Shown: positions 16,146 through 25,197, counted from the stretch's first letter. The stretch is DNA of 64,000 bases from Aureispira sp. CCB-E (GCF_031326345.1 NZ_CP133671.1:6029001-6093000), one strand, 5' to 3'. Made by a program: numbers and translations. Notes: generated by a model not told the origin, from the letters alone.

Positions 16146-17399
16146 TTATCTTATTTTTAAAGTTATAATTGTCAGTACAGCCAAAAATACCCCCACAATC
16201 CAAAAACGAGCTACAATCTTTGATTCATGCATCCCTTTCTTCTGAAAATGATGGTGCAAAGGAGACATTAAGAAAATACGCTGTCCTGTACCTGTTTTTT
16301 TCTTAGTATATTTAAAATAACTCACCTGCATCATAACCGATAAGTTTTCTGCAACAAAAATCCCACACAATAATGGAATTAGTAATTCTTTGCGAATCAT
16401 AATTGCCAACGCAGCAATAATACCTCCCAAAGCCAAACTTCCTGTATCTCCCATAAAAACTTCTGCGGGATAAGCATTGTACCACAAAAAGCCTATACAC
16501 GCTCCCAAGAAGCAAGCTGAAAAAACAACCAGTTCTCCTACATGTGGAACGTATAAAACACCCAAGTACTCCGCTAGGATATTATTTCCCGAAACATAAG
16601 CAAACAAGCCTAATACAGCTCCAATAATAGCCGATGTTCCTGCTGCTAGTCCATCAATTCCATCTGTCAAATTTGCCGCATTAGACACCGCTGTCATAAT
16701 AATAATAACAAAGGGAATAAAAATTAGCCATACCCAGTATTTTGCATTGGCACCTAAGAACCATAAAAAGTACTGATAATCAAATTCATTTCCTTTAAAA
16801 AAAGGGACATTTGTCATCGTTGTTTTCACATAGACCATGTCCTTTGTATAAGTTATTTTTTCTCCATTGCTTCCCCTTCCCGTACGTTCTACAGGCACTT
16901 TTTTGACAATTTCATAACCATACTCCTCTGCTACTTGTTGGTCTACTCGAACCACAACATCATCATGAAACAGCATAACAGAACCAATAATAGCTCCTAA
17001 TACTACCTGTCCTAAGATTTTATACCGTCCAGCCAAACCATCTTTACCTTTGGTCAGCTTCATGTAATCATCCAAAAATCCAACGCCTCCCATAAAAACA
17101 GTTGTTAAAAGCATCATTTGGATGTAAACATTTGTCAAATCTGCTAATAACAGACAAGGCAATAAGATTGCTAAATGAATCATAAGCCCTCCCATTGTTG
17201 GGGTCTTGGCTTTTGTTTCCTCTCCAGGCAATCCCAATGCGCGTTGCTTTTCTATAATTTGCATTTGCTGAATCAACCCAATAATCTTCTTACCAAAAAC
17301 CAACGTAATTAGTAAAGCAATCAAAACTGCCAATCCTGCACGAAAAGTCAGGTATTGAAAAAGTCGAATATCTAAGGTTTCAGCTAACCAGTATAACAT
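16146..17399 (-). CDS. mraY: Phospho-N-acetylmuramoyl-pentapeptide transferase MraY
   Basis: A 417-residue polytopic transferase that moves phospho-MurNAc-pentapeptide to undecaprenyl phosphate to make lipid I. The conserved KAKTPTMGGLM loop, the catalytic DDYMKL, NLTDGIDGLA with its active-site Asp, and the C-terminal HHHFQKKG are present. A periplasmic-side insertion (about residues 143-200, including VAEEYGYEIVKKVPVERTG) makes it longer than the roughly 360-residue E. coli enzyme; such an insertion is usual in Bacteroidota. It sits between murE (60-bp gap) and murD (9-bp gap). Confidence 0.97.
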   Translation of the reverse strand: MLYWLAETLDIRLFQYLTFRAGLAVLIALLITLVFGKKIIGLIQQMQIIEKQRALGLPGEETKAKTPTMGGLMIHLAILLPCLLLADLTNVYIQMMLLTTVFMGGVGFLDDYMKLTKGKDGLAGRYKILGQVVLGAIIGSVMLFHDDVVVRVDQQVAEEYGYEIVKKVPVERTGRGSNGEKITYTKDMVYVKTTMTNVPFFKGNEFDYQYFLWFLGANAKYWVWLIFIPFVIIIMTAVSNAANLTDGIDGLAAGTSAIIGAVLGLFAYVSGNNILAEYLGVLYVPHVGELVVFSACFLGACIGFLWYNAYPAEVFMGDTGSLALGGIIAALAIMIRKELLIPLLCGIFVAENLSVMMQVSYFKYTKKKTGTGQRIFLMSPLHHHFQKKGMHESKIVARFWIVGVFLAVLTIITLKIR

Positions 17400-17459
17400 G
17401 ATTCTAAGTGTTCTATTCTTTTGGGGATTCCAAAGAACTTCTCATTTTTTAAGAAGCTC

Positions 17460-18911
17460 CTATTCGTTCAAAGCGTTTCTCAATTCTTCTTTATCATCAA
17501 AAGGATGTTTGACCCCATTGATGTCTTGGTATTTCTCATGTCCTTTACCCGCTACTAGAATAATGTCTCCTTTTTGAGCGAGTTGACAAGCCGTTCGGAT
17601 GGCTTGTTTTCTATCTGTAATAACCAAGGTTTTCCGATTCGCGTAGGGCGGAACCCCTTGCTCCATATCAAGCAAGATTGCCTCTGGTTCCTCCGTACGC
17701 GGATTATCGGAAGTTAAAATCGTTTGTTGACTATAGTCACAAGCGACTTTCGCCATTAAAGGGCGTTTGGTTTTGTCTCTATCGCCACCGCATCCTACTA
17801 CGGTGATAATTCGTCCGTTGCCAGTTCGCAACTTATCTATTGTTTGTAAAACTTTTTCTAAAGCATCTGGTGTATGTGCATAATCAACAATGCCAACCAC
17901 TCCTAGTTGTTCGTTTTGTATATAGTCAAAACGACCTTCTGGTGCTGCTAAATTGCTCATGACGGCAAGCACTTCTAATTTATCCGCTCCCAACAACCTT
18001 GCAGTCGCATAAACCGATAACAAGTTATAGGCATTAAATCCACCGACCAAACGAGCATACACTTCTTCACCATCCAAATACAACACCAAGCCCGAAAGGT
18101 TGTTTTCCATAATTTTGCCTTTAAAATCAGCCATCTGGCGCAACGCATACGTTGCTTTTTGGGCAACGGTATTTTGCAACATCACTTCTCCTCGTTTGTC
18201 ATCCAAATTGGTTAGAGCAAACGCTGTTTTAGGCAAAGCATCAAAAAAACCTTTTTTAGCATAAATATAGTTTTGAAAGGTCTTGTGATAATCCAAATGA
18301 TCGTGTGTGATATTTGAAAACACCCCTCCTTCAAAATGAATTCCTGCAATTCGCTTCTGATCTACTGCATGAGAACTAACTTCCATAAAAGCATACTCGC
18401 ATCCAGCATGATTCATTTCCACCAACAATTGATTTAATGTAATCACATCAGGCGTAGTATGTGTGCTTGGAATGACCTCCTGCCCTATTTTATTTTCTAC
18501 CGTAGAAATTAGCCCTACAGTATATCCCAATTGGCTAAACAAATTATGCAACAACGTTACCGTTGTCGTCTTACCATTTGTCCCTGTTACACCAACCAAC
18601 TTTAATTGCTGTGAAGGCGCGCCATAAAACGTATTGGCAAAATGCCCTAATGTCTCTGCGGTATCTCTAACTCTTATGTACAGAACATTTTCTTGAACCT
18701 TGTCAATTTGCTCACAAAGCACAACACAAGCACCATTTTGAATCGCCTTATCTATGTACAGGTGCCCATCCGTTTCAACTCCTTTAATGGCTACAAATAA
18801 AGCACCTTTTACCACCTTTCTAGAATCAAACTGAAGGCTTTCGATTTCAGGGTTAGTATTCGGTCCTATTGCCTGATAATTGGTTCCTTTTAGCAATTCA
18901 TTTAATTTCAT
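17460..18911 (-). CDS. murE: UDP-MurNAc-L-Ala-D-Glu--2,6-diaminopimelate ligase MurE
   Basis: A 483-residue Mur ligase that adds the third stem residue. The ATP site GVTGTNGKTTTVTLL, the acidic TTPDVITL segment, MEVSSHAVDQKR, THDHLDYH and the C-terminal DNPRTEEP motif are present. The DNPR motif is the diagnostic for meso-diaminopimelate specificity, so the cross-linking residue is probably meso-DAP. It is preceded by ftsI (18-bp gap) and followed by mraY in the same transcript. Confidence 0.97.
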   Translation of the reverse strand: MKLNELLKGTNYQAIGPNTNPEIESLQFDSRKVVKGALFVAIKGVETDGHLYIDKAIQNGACVVLCEQIDKVQENVLYIRVRDTAETLGHFANTFYGAPSQQLKLVGVTGTNGKTTTVTLLHNLFSQLGYTVGLISTVENKIGQEVIPSTHTTPDVITLNQLLVEMNHAGCEYAFMEVSSHAVDQKRIAGIHFEGGVFSNITHDHLDYHKTFQNYIYAKKGFFDALPKTAFALTNLDDKRGEVMLQNTVAQKATYALRQMADFKGKIMENNLSGLVLYLDGEEVYARLVGGFNAYNLLSVYATARLLGADKLEVLAVMSNLAAPEGRFDYIQNEQLGVVGIVDYAHTPDALEKVLQTIDKLRTGNGRIITVVGCGGDRDKTKRPLMAKVACDYSQQTILTSDNPRTEEPEAILLDMEQGVPPYANRKTLVITDRKQAIRTACQLAQKGDIILVAGKGHEKYQDINGVKHPFDDKEELRNALNE

Positions 18912-18929
18912 ACCTCAATTTCATTACAA

Positions 18930-21155
18930 TTATCCTAGTACCAATTCAATCGTATGTGCTTCATTTACAGAACGACCAGGCTTTATAGACTGAGATTTCA
19001 CCTTACCAGAACCTCTCACTTTCACTCTAATATTTCTATTTTCCAAGAGGTACAAAGCATCTCTTAAGCCCATTCCTACAACGTTCGGAACCACTTTATC
19101 TTGATCTTTAATATTTCTAGTTACCAATGCCAACGTATCATTCTCAATACGACTTACTGCCCAACGTGTAGTTGAAGCATCTTTATAAGGCATACCTAAA
19201 CCTTCTACTAAAGTTTCAAAGTCTGATTTAAAGCCAACTTGCAAGTCTGGCATTTTTGCTCCTTTATACACTCTAGCTGAGTCATTAATAGCATGATGCA
19301 CGTCAATGATTTTGGAATAACATTTATCCGCAATTTCTTTAAAAACAGGGGCAGCCACTCGACCACCATAAAACCCTACTCTCGGATTCGTTACAACAAC
19401 AATACAAGAATAAACAGGTTTATCTGCAGGAAAATAACCAGCGAAGGAAGAACGATACTTTTTAGCTTCTCCTCTATCTCGGTAAGCACGATAATTAATA
19501 ATAGCTGTACCTGTTTTACCAGCTATACTATAATGCTCTGGTTTGATATTTTTAGCGGTTCCACTTTTGCCTGCCACCACACTTTCCAACAATTGCTTGA
19601 CATAAGCAACTGTTTTCTTGTCCACTAAGTTACGACTGATAATTTCAGGTCTAAATCGTTGCTCCGTTTTTCCAAACGCACGAATTTCCTTCACAATATG
19701 CGGCTTCATCATTTGACCATTATTCGCAATGGTATTGTACAAATTCAATGTTTGCAAAGGAGTTAAATAAGACTCATAACCAATAGACATCCAAGGAACT
19801 GTAATACCACTCCAGTCTCTATAATCTGGATCTTTAATAAAAGAAGATCCCTCTCCCGAAAAGCCAAGTTTGGAGTGCTCAAACTGCAAGCCTCTCAAAT
19901 AATCTATATATTTCTTTTGACTTGCCTTATCCTTGTTATAATACTTATTAGCCAATCGTGCGACTCCAACATTCGAAGAAATCTCAAATGCTTTACTAAC
20001 TGATGTAAGGGTTAGACCATGATAAGAAGCATCTTCCATTGTCTCTTCATAAAATTCAATTCGCCCCTTATTCAGATTAACGGTATCTGTTGGTTTAACA
20101 TAACCATGTTCAAACAACGCCATCATAGTAGCCAACTTAAATGTCGACCCAGGCTCAGCAGCTTCAGCAATCGCATAATTCTTTGTTTCCCAATAAGATG
20201 TTCTTTCCTTATTAAAACCAATATTAGCAATTGCTTTGATTTCTCCTGTTGCAACCTCCATTACAATAGCACAACCATGATCCGCTTGATTGTTTTGTAA
20301 CGTTCTCAACAAGGCTTCCTCTGTAATATCTTGTATATTAATATCTAATGTTGTCACGACATCTTTTCCTGCTTTCGGTTCGATTTCGGACATATCTGTC
20401 AAAGGCACCCAAATATTGCTACCAATACATTTCATAGGTTTCAAGGTCTCTTCACCAGACAAAATATGATTAAATGCCTCTTCTAAACCGACTCGCATTG
20501 TATCCAATACAGGCATTCCGCGAACATCTCGAATCGTGTCTCCCGATGGTTTCATTTTGACATACGGACGAATGTACCCTACAGTACGATGTGCCAACAT
20601 TTTAAATGGATATTGGCGTTTGCTCATCTTATCAATGATCAAACCACTCTTGTACTGTCCACCTTTATTAAATAGAGGAAACTTTTTAATTTCTTCTAAT
20701 TCCAAATACCCTACATTCTTACGAATAGGAAAATAACGATGTCCTGCGTTACGTGCATTTTTTAAACGAGTTCGATAAGCACCAATAGTATATTCGTTAT
20801 CTACATAGCGCGCCAAACAAGCAGCCAACGTATCTACATACTTCATAAAAGTATCCTTGGGCACCACCTTTGTATCAAAGTGTAACTGAAAATACGGCAA
20901 AGAAGTCGCCAACAAACTACCACTTTCTGCCAAAATATTTCCTCTAGGAGCCTCCACAGGGCGCAAAGCAATATAAATACTATCTGCTCTTGCTCTAAGT
21001 TCTTCGCCGTCCATATACTGTACCTTACCGATCTGTAGCAAAATAACTACAGCAGCAACGATCGTCATAAGCATGACGACGTAGATGCGCCACAAAATGG
21101 CATTCTTAACATCTACCGGTTTAGCGGCGTTTTTGGTTTGGTCTTTTGTTGACAT
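18930..21155 (-). CDS. ftsI: Septal penicillin-binding protein FtsI (PBP3-type) with PASTA domain
   Basis: A 741-residue bitopic peptidoglycan transpeptidase. One membrane helix near residues 20-42, a dimerisation domain beginning RADSIYIALRPVEAPRGNIL, then the transpeptidase motifs: SxxK as GSTFK, SxN as SSN, and KTGT as AGKTGTAII. A single C-terminal PASTA domain (VVPNVVGMGLRDALYLL) ends the protein, as is common for Bacteroidota FtsI. The start chosen is ATG at 21155, preceded by AAGGA; the longer frame starts with TTG at 21179. It lies between ftsL and murE. Confidence 0.96.
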   Translation of the reverse strand: MSTKDQTKNAAKPVDVKNAILWRIYVVMLMTIVAAVVILLQIGKVQYMDGEELRARADSIYIALRPVEAPRGNILAESGSLLATSLPYFQLHFDTKVVPKDTFMKYVDTLAACLARYVDNEYTIGAYRTRLKNARNAGHRYFPIRKNVGYLELEEIKKFPLFNKGGQYKSGLIIDKMSKRQYPFKMLAHRTVGYIRPYVKMKPSGDTIRDVRGMPVLDTMRVGLEEAFNHILSGEETLKPMKCIGSNIWVPLTDMSEIEPKAGKDVVTTLDINIQDITEEALLRTLQNNQADHGCAIVMEVATGEIKAIANIGFNKERTSYWETKNYAIAEAAEPGSTFKLATMMALFEHGYVKPTDTVNLNKGRIEFYEETMEDASYHGLTLTSVSKAFEISSNVGVARLANKYYNKDKASQKKYIDYLRGLQFEHSKLGFSGEGSSFIKDPDYRDWSGITVPWMSIGYESYLTPLQTLNLYNTIANNGQMMKPHIVKEIRAFGKTEQRFRPEIISRNLVDKKTVAYVKQLLESVVAGKSGTAKNIKPEHYSIAGKTGTAIINYRAYRDRGEAKKYRSSFAGYFPADKPVYSCIVVVTNPRVGFYGGRVAAPVFKEIADKCYSKIIDVHHAINDSARVYKGAKMPDLQVGFKSDFETLVEGLGMPYKDASTTRWAVSRIENDTLALVTRNIKDQDKVVPNVVGMGLRDALYLLENRNIRVKVRGSGKVKSQSIKPGRSVNEAHTIELVLG

Positions 21156-21202
21156 TGAGTTTTCTATCCTTATGTTCAATAGGGCTACCTAAAGTATAGT
21201 CC

Positions 21203-21577
21203 TTATTTGATTTTGTTTTTACTGATAATTTTTTTGGGATTGGTTTCTAATTCTTCCAAACCCATTTTTTTTACTTTTTTAGCAACAACAGATTCCATGC
21301 TTTGATACATCAGGTCTGAGTTTTTAGAATTACTTTCCCAGCTAATTGCCCTTAGTTCTTTTTGGATGGATTTAATTTCCTTAATAGTTTGAACAGCATA
21401 ATGCGAATTAGCAATATAAATAACTCCTAAAAAAGCCAAGTAAAAGATAAAATGAATGTTATTGAACAAATAAAAAGCGCTCATATTCAAACCATTCATA
21501 AAAGCAGGTTGCTTTTTTGGTTTGGAAGGCCTTTTGGGCGTTGTTGATACAGGTGCTTTTATTTTATTCTCAGCCAT
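21203..21577 (-). CDS. ftsL: Divisome protein FtsL (Bacteroidota type)
   Basis: A 124-residue small bitopic protein: a basic, Pro-rich cytoplasmic tail (APVSTTPKRPSKPKKQP), one membrane helix near residues 38-58 and a short periplasmic coiled-coil-prone segment (IKEIKSIQKELRAISWESN). FtsL has almost no sequence conservation, so the call rests on size, topology and its place between rsmH and ftsI. The YQSMESVVAKKVKKMGLEEL segment is typical of Bacteroidota FtsL proteins. Confidence 0.85.
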   Translation of the reverse strand: MAENKIKAPVSTTPKRPSKPKKQPAFMNGLNMSAFYLFNNIHFIFYLAFLGVIYIANSHYAVQTIKEIKSIQKELRAISWESNSKNSDLMYQSMESVVAKKVKKMGLEELETNPKKIISKNKIK

Positions 21578-21696
21578 AATATTACTCGTTTCCTCTTCTT
21601 CTCTATAACCACTCTTTATATATTCAGAATAATCAACTAGTACGAGAAGGAGTTGCTATAAATTGTCGTGGGGCGAACACTTGGTTCGCCCGTACG

Positions 21697-22629
21697 TCAA
21701 TTAAATAATAGCGGTTTCTTATCCGTTCGTTCTGCTATACGCATCTTAGCGGATCTAGCTCTTGGATTTTCTTTTATTTCTTTATCCGTAGGGATAATAA
21801 TTTTTTTATTAATTGCTTTTAAAGGTTGATAAAAGTTGCCAAAATCATCTTTTTCTGGTTCCTTTTCAAATGTTCCTTTCTTGATCAAACTTTTAATCAA
21901 TCGATCTTCTAAGGAATGATATGAAATAACTACAAGCCTTCCACCTGTCTCCAATACTTCTGTACTCTGCCACAACATTTCTTTTAATACCTCTATCTCT
22001 TCGTTTACCTCCATTCTCAAGGCTTGAAAAACTTGAGACAAGTAGCGATTCTTCTTTCCTTTAATACATTTGTCAATAGCTGTTACAAAGTCACCAATTG
22101 TTTTTAAGGCAACTCCAGAGTCTCTTTTCTGCACAATTGTTTGCGCTAGTGTTTTGGAATTTCGAACTTCGCCATACATTCCAAAAATATGCTGCAATTG
22201 TTGTGCATTATATGTATTGACTACTCGCTCGGCAGTTAGATCTGCACCTTGATTCATTCGCATATCCAACAAAGCATCAAAACGAAACGAAAAGCCTCGT
22301 TCTGCTGTATCAAATTGATGAGAAGATACGCCCAAGTCAGCCAACAAACCATCAATTTTCCGAACGCCTTCTAATCTCAAAAAACGCTTTAAGAATCGAA
22401 AGTTGTGTGGTATTAACTTAAATCGCTCATCTTCGATTACATTCTCCGCCGCATCAGCATCTTGATCAAAAGCAAACAACCTTCCCTTTGGACCTAATTG
22501 TTTTAAGATCAAAGCAGAGTGTCCTCCCCCTCCAAATGTAACATCTACATACGTGCCATCTGGCTTTATAGCTAACCCGTCAATGCTTTCTTGAAGCAAT
22601 ACGGGATTATGATAATTCAATTCCTCCAT
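21697..22629 (-). CDS. rsmH: 16S rRNA (cytosine1402-N4)-methyltransferase RsmH
   Basis: A SAM-dependent methyltransferase (formerly MraW) acting on C1402 of 16S rRNA. Motifs: YHNPVLLQESIDGL at the start, DVTFGGGGHS as SAM motif I, DQDADA, LADLGVSSHQ, the RGFSFR.DALLDMRM block and VISYHSLEDRLIK. I prefer the ATG at 22629 (310 residues), preceded by GGAGG eight bases upstream, over the in-frame ATG at 22644; either way it overlaps the end of mraZ, which indicates translational coupling. Confidence 0.96.
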   Translation of the reverse strand: MEELNYHNPVLLQESIDGLAIKPDGTYVDVTFGGGGHSALILKQLGPKGRLFAFDQDADAAENVIEDERFKLIPHNFRFLKRFLRLEGVRKIDGLLADLGVSSHQFDTAERGFSFRFDALLDMRMNQGADLTAERVVNTYNAQQLQHIFGMYGEVRNSKTLAQTIVQKRDSGVALKTIGDFVTAIDKCIKGKKNRYLSQVFQALRMEVNEEIEVLKEMLWQSTEVLETGGRLVVISYHSLEDRLIKSLIKKGTFEKEPEKDDFGNFYQPLKAINKKIIIPTDKEIKENPRARSAKMRIAERTDKKPLLFN

Positions 22630-23089
22630 CTTGACTTCCTCCATTCAAATTGCCCATGACCTCTTCTGCTAAAGCATCAAAATCAGTTGGTTCATCATTT
22701 AATAAAGCTTCATAATTTTCTTTTGACCAGACCTCAATTTTATCAAAATAAGCAAACAACACTAATTCTCTGTCCGCTTCAGCATGATCAAGCATTGTTC
22801 GAGGAAACAATAGTCGAGAATTGCTATCTAATTCTAACTCAGTTGCTCCTCTAAAGAAATAACGAACAAAATCTCTATTCTTTTTTACGTATTGATTTAG
22901 TTTTTGAATATCTTTGGAAATCGTGTCCCAAGCTTGTCTAGGATACAATACCAAACATTTTTCAAAACCTCGGTTTAGTACAAAGCCATCCTGTGCCAAA
23001 TCTCCCAGTTGTTTCAACAAGGGCGATGGCAATCTTAGACGCCCCTTTGCGTCCATTTTGCAATTGTATTCACCGAGAAATTGTATCAT
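22607..23089 (-). CDS. mraZ: Transcriptional regulator MraZ
   Basis: A 160-residue DNA-binding protein with two AbrB-like halves (each with the DxxGRxxLP-type signature: MDAKGRLRLPSPL near residue 12 and LDSNSRLLFPRTM near 87). MraZ is the first gene of most dcw clusters and represses it by binding repeated TGGGN boxes in its own promoter. Here the upstream region carries TGGTA/TGGGA boxes at 10-bp spacing, directly overlapping a TAnnTTTG element, which strongly supports autoregulation. It overlaps rsmH by 23 bases. Confidence 0.97.
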   Translation of the reverse strand: MIQFLGEYNCKMDAKGRLRLPSPLLKQLGDLAQDGFVLNRGFEKCLVLYPRQAWDTISKDIQKLNQYVKKNRDFVRYFFRGATELELDSNSRLLFPRTMLDHAEADRELVLFAYFDKIEVWSKENYEALLNDEPTDFDALAEEVMGNLNGGSQDGGIELS

Positions 23090-23117
23090 TAAAAATCTTT
23101 TGTTTGTTATAACAAAT

Positions 23118-23182
23118 CAAAAATACCATTTTTTACCACTTTTTACCACTTTCTACCACTTTTTGTAGAAAATAATTCCCAC
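23118..23182 (-). promoter_or_regulatory. mraZ promoter with MraZ-type operator array
   Basis: On the minus strand four TGGTA boxes follow each other at an exact 10-bp period (GTGG cores at plus-strand CCAT/CCAC 23126, 23136, 23146, 23156) with 5-base A-rich spacers, and a fifth box TGGGA lies 23 bp further up (23181-23177). The last box runs straight into TATTTTTG (23125-23118), a perfect TAnnTTTG -7 element, 29 bp upstream of the mraZ ATG. E. coli MraZ is known to bind TGGGN direct repeats separated by 5 nt, so the layout is that of an autorepression operator covering the promoter. No -33 TTG is present; the boxes occupy its place. Confidence 0.75.
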
Positions 23183-23214
23183 TTTTTGCACTTTTCTTCT
23201 CTTTAGTGCAAAAA
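23183..23214. repeat. 10-bp perfect inverted repeat between the two box arrays
   Basis: TTTTTGCACT (23183-23192) and AGTGCAAAAA (23205-23214) form a perfect stem around a 12-base pyrimidine-rich loop. It lies between the mraZ-proximal boxes and the divergent box array. Possible role as operator half-sites or as a stop for read-through. Confidence 0.4.
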
Positions 23215-23269
23215 AAATGAGTCTCACCCAAGCAGCTAAGACTCTCAAAACCCTTTATTTATGGGCTAC

Positions 23270-23420
23270 AGCAAAAAGTGTGTCACTTTTTCGTTTACAC
23301 CCTTGTAAAAAGTGGGAAATTTTCCCTTTTTTTTCAAAAAAGTGGAAAAAAAAAGCGTTTTTTTTCAAAAAAGTGAAAAAAGTGGGAAACTTGAATCATT
23401 TGGTGGGAAAGAGTGGGAAA
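23270..23420 (+). promoter_or_regulatory. Second, oppositely oriented TGGGA box array
   Basis: On the plus strand TGGGA-like boxes occur at 23313, 23343 (TGGAA), 23374 (TGAAA), 23383, 23404 and 23414, that is, at steps close to multiples of 10 bp, and each of them follows AG or GG. The pair at 23404/23414 is an exact TGGGA-N5-TGGGA. AAAAAGTG-TGT-CACTTTTT (23274-23292) is a palindrome of the same core. No gene starts in this orientation before the upp gene 1 kb away; the 427-bp gap 23090-23516 is otherwise gene-free. Confidence 0.5.
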
Positions 23421-23516
23421 TGCTTCCGCTCAACTTTTTACAAAAGTAATCCTAAGCTTAAATCAACGACTACACAATAGTAGTGCCGCCAACTACCCCT
23501 AGCTATTTATTAGCTA

Positions 23517-24323
23517 TTACAACAAGCCCTTTAATTGATACATTTCTAACCAAAGAGAACGCCCAGAAGTATCGCCTTCCGACCATTTTTCGAGCCACTC
23601 CAAAATCGAATCGCAATGTTTCCAAACGCAAGACTGCCAAGTTGTTTTCTCCTGTTTTAGGTTCTTGTCTAATACATAAACAGCACCATTTGGATTACCA
23701 CAATCTATCAAAGAATAAATATCAGCTCCCCAGTACAAAAATGGGACAAATAGCTTGGACAGTTCCCAGTCCCAATCCTTAATTTTTGCTTGATGTATTT
23801 CATCATAAGCTTGCTCCAAAGTAATCTTTGAACTGCCTTCTTTTTCTTCTAAAAAGAAAAAGCCATAATCAGGACCAAAGTCACCATTGCCCAATTCCAA
23901 ATACAGCTGTTTGAGTGTAGTAGGCAACGTCAAACCAATCTGTTGCTCTAGATTTGTCAAATTATATTGATGGTTACTTTTTTCTAAGGCAGTCGTAGAT
24001 TTTCCAAATTTTTGACTTAAAGTAGAGGCTACTTTTGCGCCTTGTGCCAAACTATTACTCAAACGAACCATTCGATGGTGACCATTGATTTCAAACAATC
24101 TATACACTCTTGTCTCGCTATACCATCCCTCTTGCAAGGCAAAATTAATCCACTCTTTTACCTTTTGGGGAGAAGATAATCTTTTGTCCGTTCCTTCTTG
24201 GACAATAACCAAACAGGCTGCAAGATCTACAACATTATAAATGGTGCATTCTATTGCTCCCAACCATGTAAACACTTCTACTTCCCAGCGATAATGTTGC
24301 TGCCCTATTACAATTGTATTCAT
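23517..24323 (-). CDS. SMI1/KNR4 (SUKH) domain protein
   Basis: A 268-residue cytosolic protein. The C-terminal half from about residue 120 matches the SUKH/SMI1-KNR4 fold (entry LEQQIGLTLPTTLKQLYLELGNGDFGPDYGFFFL, in two overlapping parts, then a central aromatic LFVPFLYWGADIYSLIDC). The N-terminal 110 residues form a separate WGR-less region starting MNTIVIGQQHYRWEVEVF. SUKH domains are often immunity proteins of polymorphic toxins, but no toxin gene is adjacent. ATG at 24323 is chosen; the longer frame begins with TTG. Confidence 0.65.
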   Translation of the reverse strand: MNTIVIGQQHYRWEVEVFTWLGAIECTIYNVVDLAACLVIVQEGTDKRLSSPQKVKEWINFALQEGWYSETRVYRLFEINGHHRMVRLSNSLAQGAKVASTLSQKFGKSTTALEKSNHQYNLTNLEQQIGLTLPTTLKQLYLELGNGDFGPDYGFFFLEEKEGSSKITLEQAYDEIHQAKIKDWDWELSKLFVPFLYWGADIYSLIDCGNPNGAVYVLDKNLKQEKTTWQSCVWKHCDSILEWLEKWSEGDTSGRSLWLEMYQLKGLL

Positions 24324-24431
24324 TTTTAAAATCCGCTTCAATATAAATCAACAAGTGAAGCAAAATCTAAGCTTTTTTTTTTACATTAGACCCCAATGGA
24401 TTAAGTTTTTCTATAAAAAAAATCAATCATC

Positions 24432-25088
24432 ATGCCTATCTTCAATCTATCTGCTCAAAATTCCCTTATACATCAATTTGTTACAGAGCTTCGAGACATC
24501 GACATCCAAGCAGATCGTATGCGCTTTAGAAAAAACCTAGAACGCTTGGGAGAAATTTTTGCCTACGAAATTAGCAAAACATTGCAGTATGGAGAATTCG
24601 AAGTAGAAACACCTATGGGAATTTCCAATTCTAAAATATTAGCTATTCCTCCAGTTTTGGCTACGATTCTGAGAGCAGGAATTCCAATGCATCAAGGCTT
24701 GTTGAATTTTTACGATCAAGCTGACAATGCCTTTGTTACAACGTATCGCCGCCAACATAAAGATGGCACATTTGAAATTCATATGGATTATGTTTCTTGT
24801 CCCTCTATTGAGGGCAAACCACTCATCATTTGTGATCCAATGATTGCCACAGGAATGTCTATGACAACGGCTATTGAAGGTATACTGGAACATGGTACCC
24901 CATCTCACATTCATATCGTAGCGGCTATTGCTTCTACAGATGGCATAGAACATTTGGAAAGAACCTTACCCAAAGCAAGTATTTGGGTGGCAGCAATTGA
25001 TGAGGAATTGACCGCCCGTTCCTATATCGTACCTGGTTTGGGAGATGCAGGAGACTTGGCTTATGGAGATAAAAATATTGAAGAATAA
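24432..25088 (+). CDS. upp: Uracil phosphoribosyltransferase
   Basis: A 218-residue pyrimidine salvage enzyme making UMP from uracil and PRPP. The PRPP-binding motif is ICDPMIATGMSM near residue 133 and the uracil-binding C-terminal motif is YIVPGLGDAGDLAYG. The PRPP motif has MSM where most bacterial enzymes have GGS, as is seen in several Bacteroidota homologues. It is a single gene, divergent from the SUKH gene and convergent with the phosphoesterase gene. Confidence 0.93.
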   Translation: MPIFNLSAQNSLIHQFVTELRDIDIQADRMRFRKNLERLGEIFAYEISKTLQYGEFEVETPMGISNSKILAIPPVLATILRAGIPMHQGLLNFYDQADNAFVTTYRRQHKDGTFEIHMDYVSCPSIEGKPLIICDPMIATGMSMTTAIEGILEHGTPSHIHIVAAIASTDGIEHLERTLPKASIWVAAIDEELTARSYIVPGLGDAGDLAYGDKNIEE

Positions 25089-25107
25089 CATTCAAAAGTA
25101 TTTCCGA

Positions 25108-25147
25108 TAGTAGCCCCTTGTTAGGATTTTAGTACGGGGCTACTATT
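25108..25147. terminator. Hairpin between convergent upp and phosphoesterase genes
   Basis: ATAGTAGCCCC (25108-25118) pairs perfectly with GGGGCTACTAT (25137-25147), 18-base loop. Long and GC-rich for this region and placed between two converging genes. No T-run follows directly on either strand. Confidence 0.6.
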
Positions 25148-25197
25148 GAAAAATTAAGACTTGTTGTTTCTTAAAAAAAAATCGTTCCATAGAAATT

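Noticed and set aside
23217-23480. Plus-strand small ORF of 87 codons in the mraZ upstream gap
   Set aside because: It is Lys/Phe-rich low complexity created by the AAAGTGGG-type box array; no family likeness and no start context.
24432-25088. Loss of function of uracil phosphoribosyltransferase from the MSM variant of the PRPP motif
   Set aside because: The rest of the active site is intact and the same variation is seen in other Bacteroidota, so inactivity is not supported.
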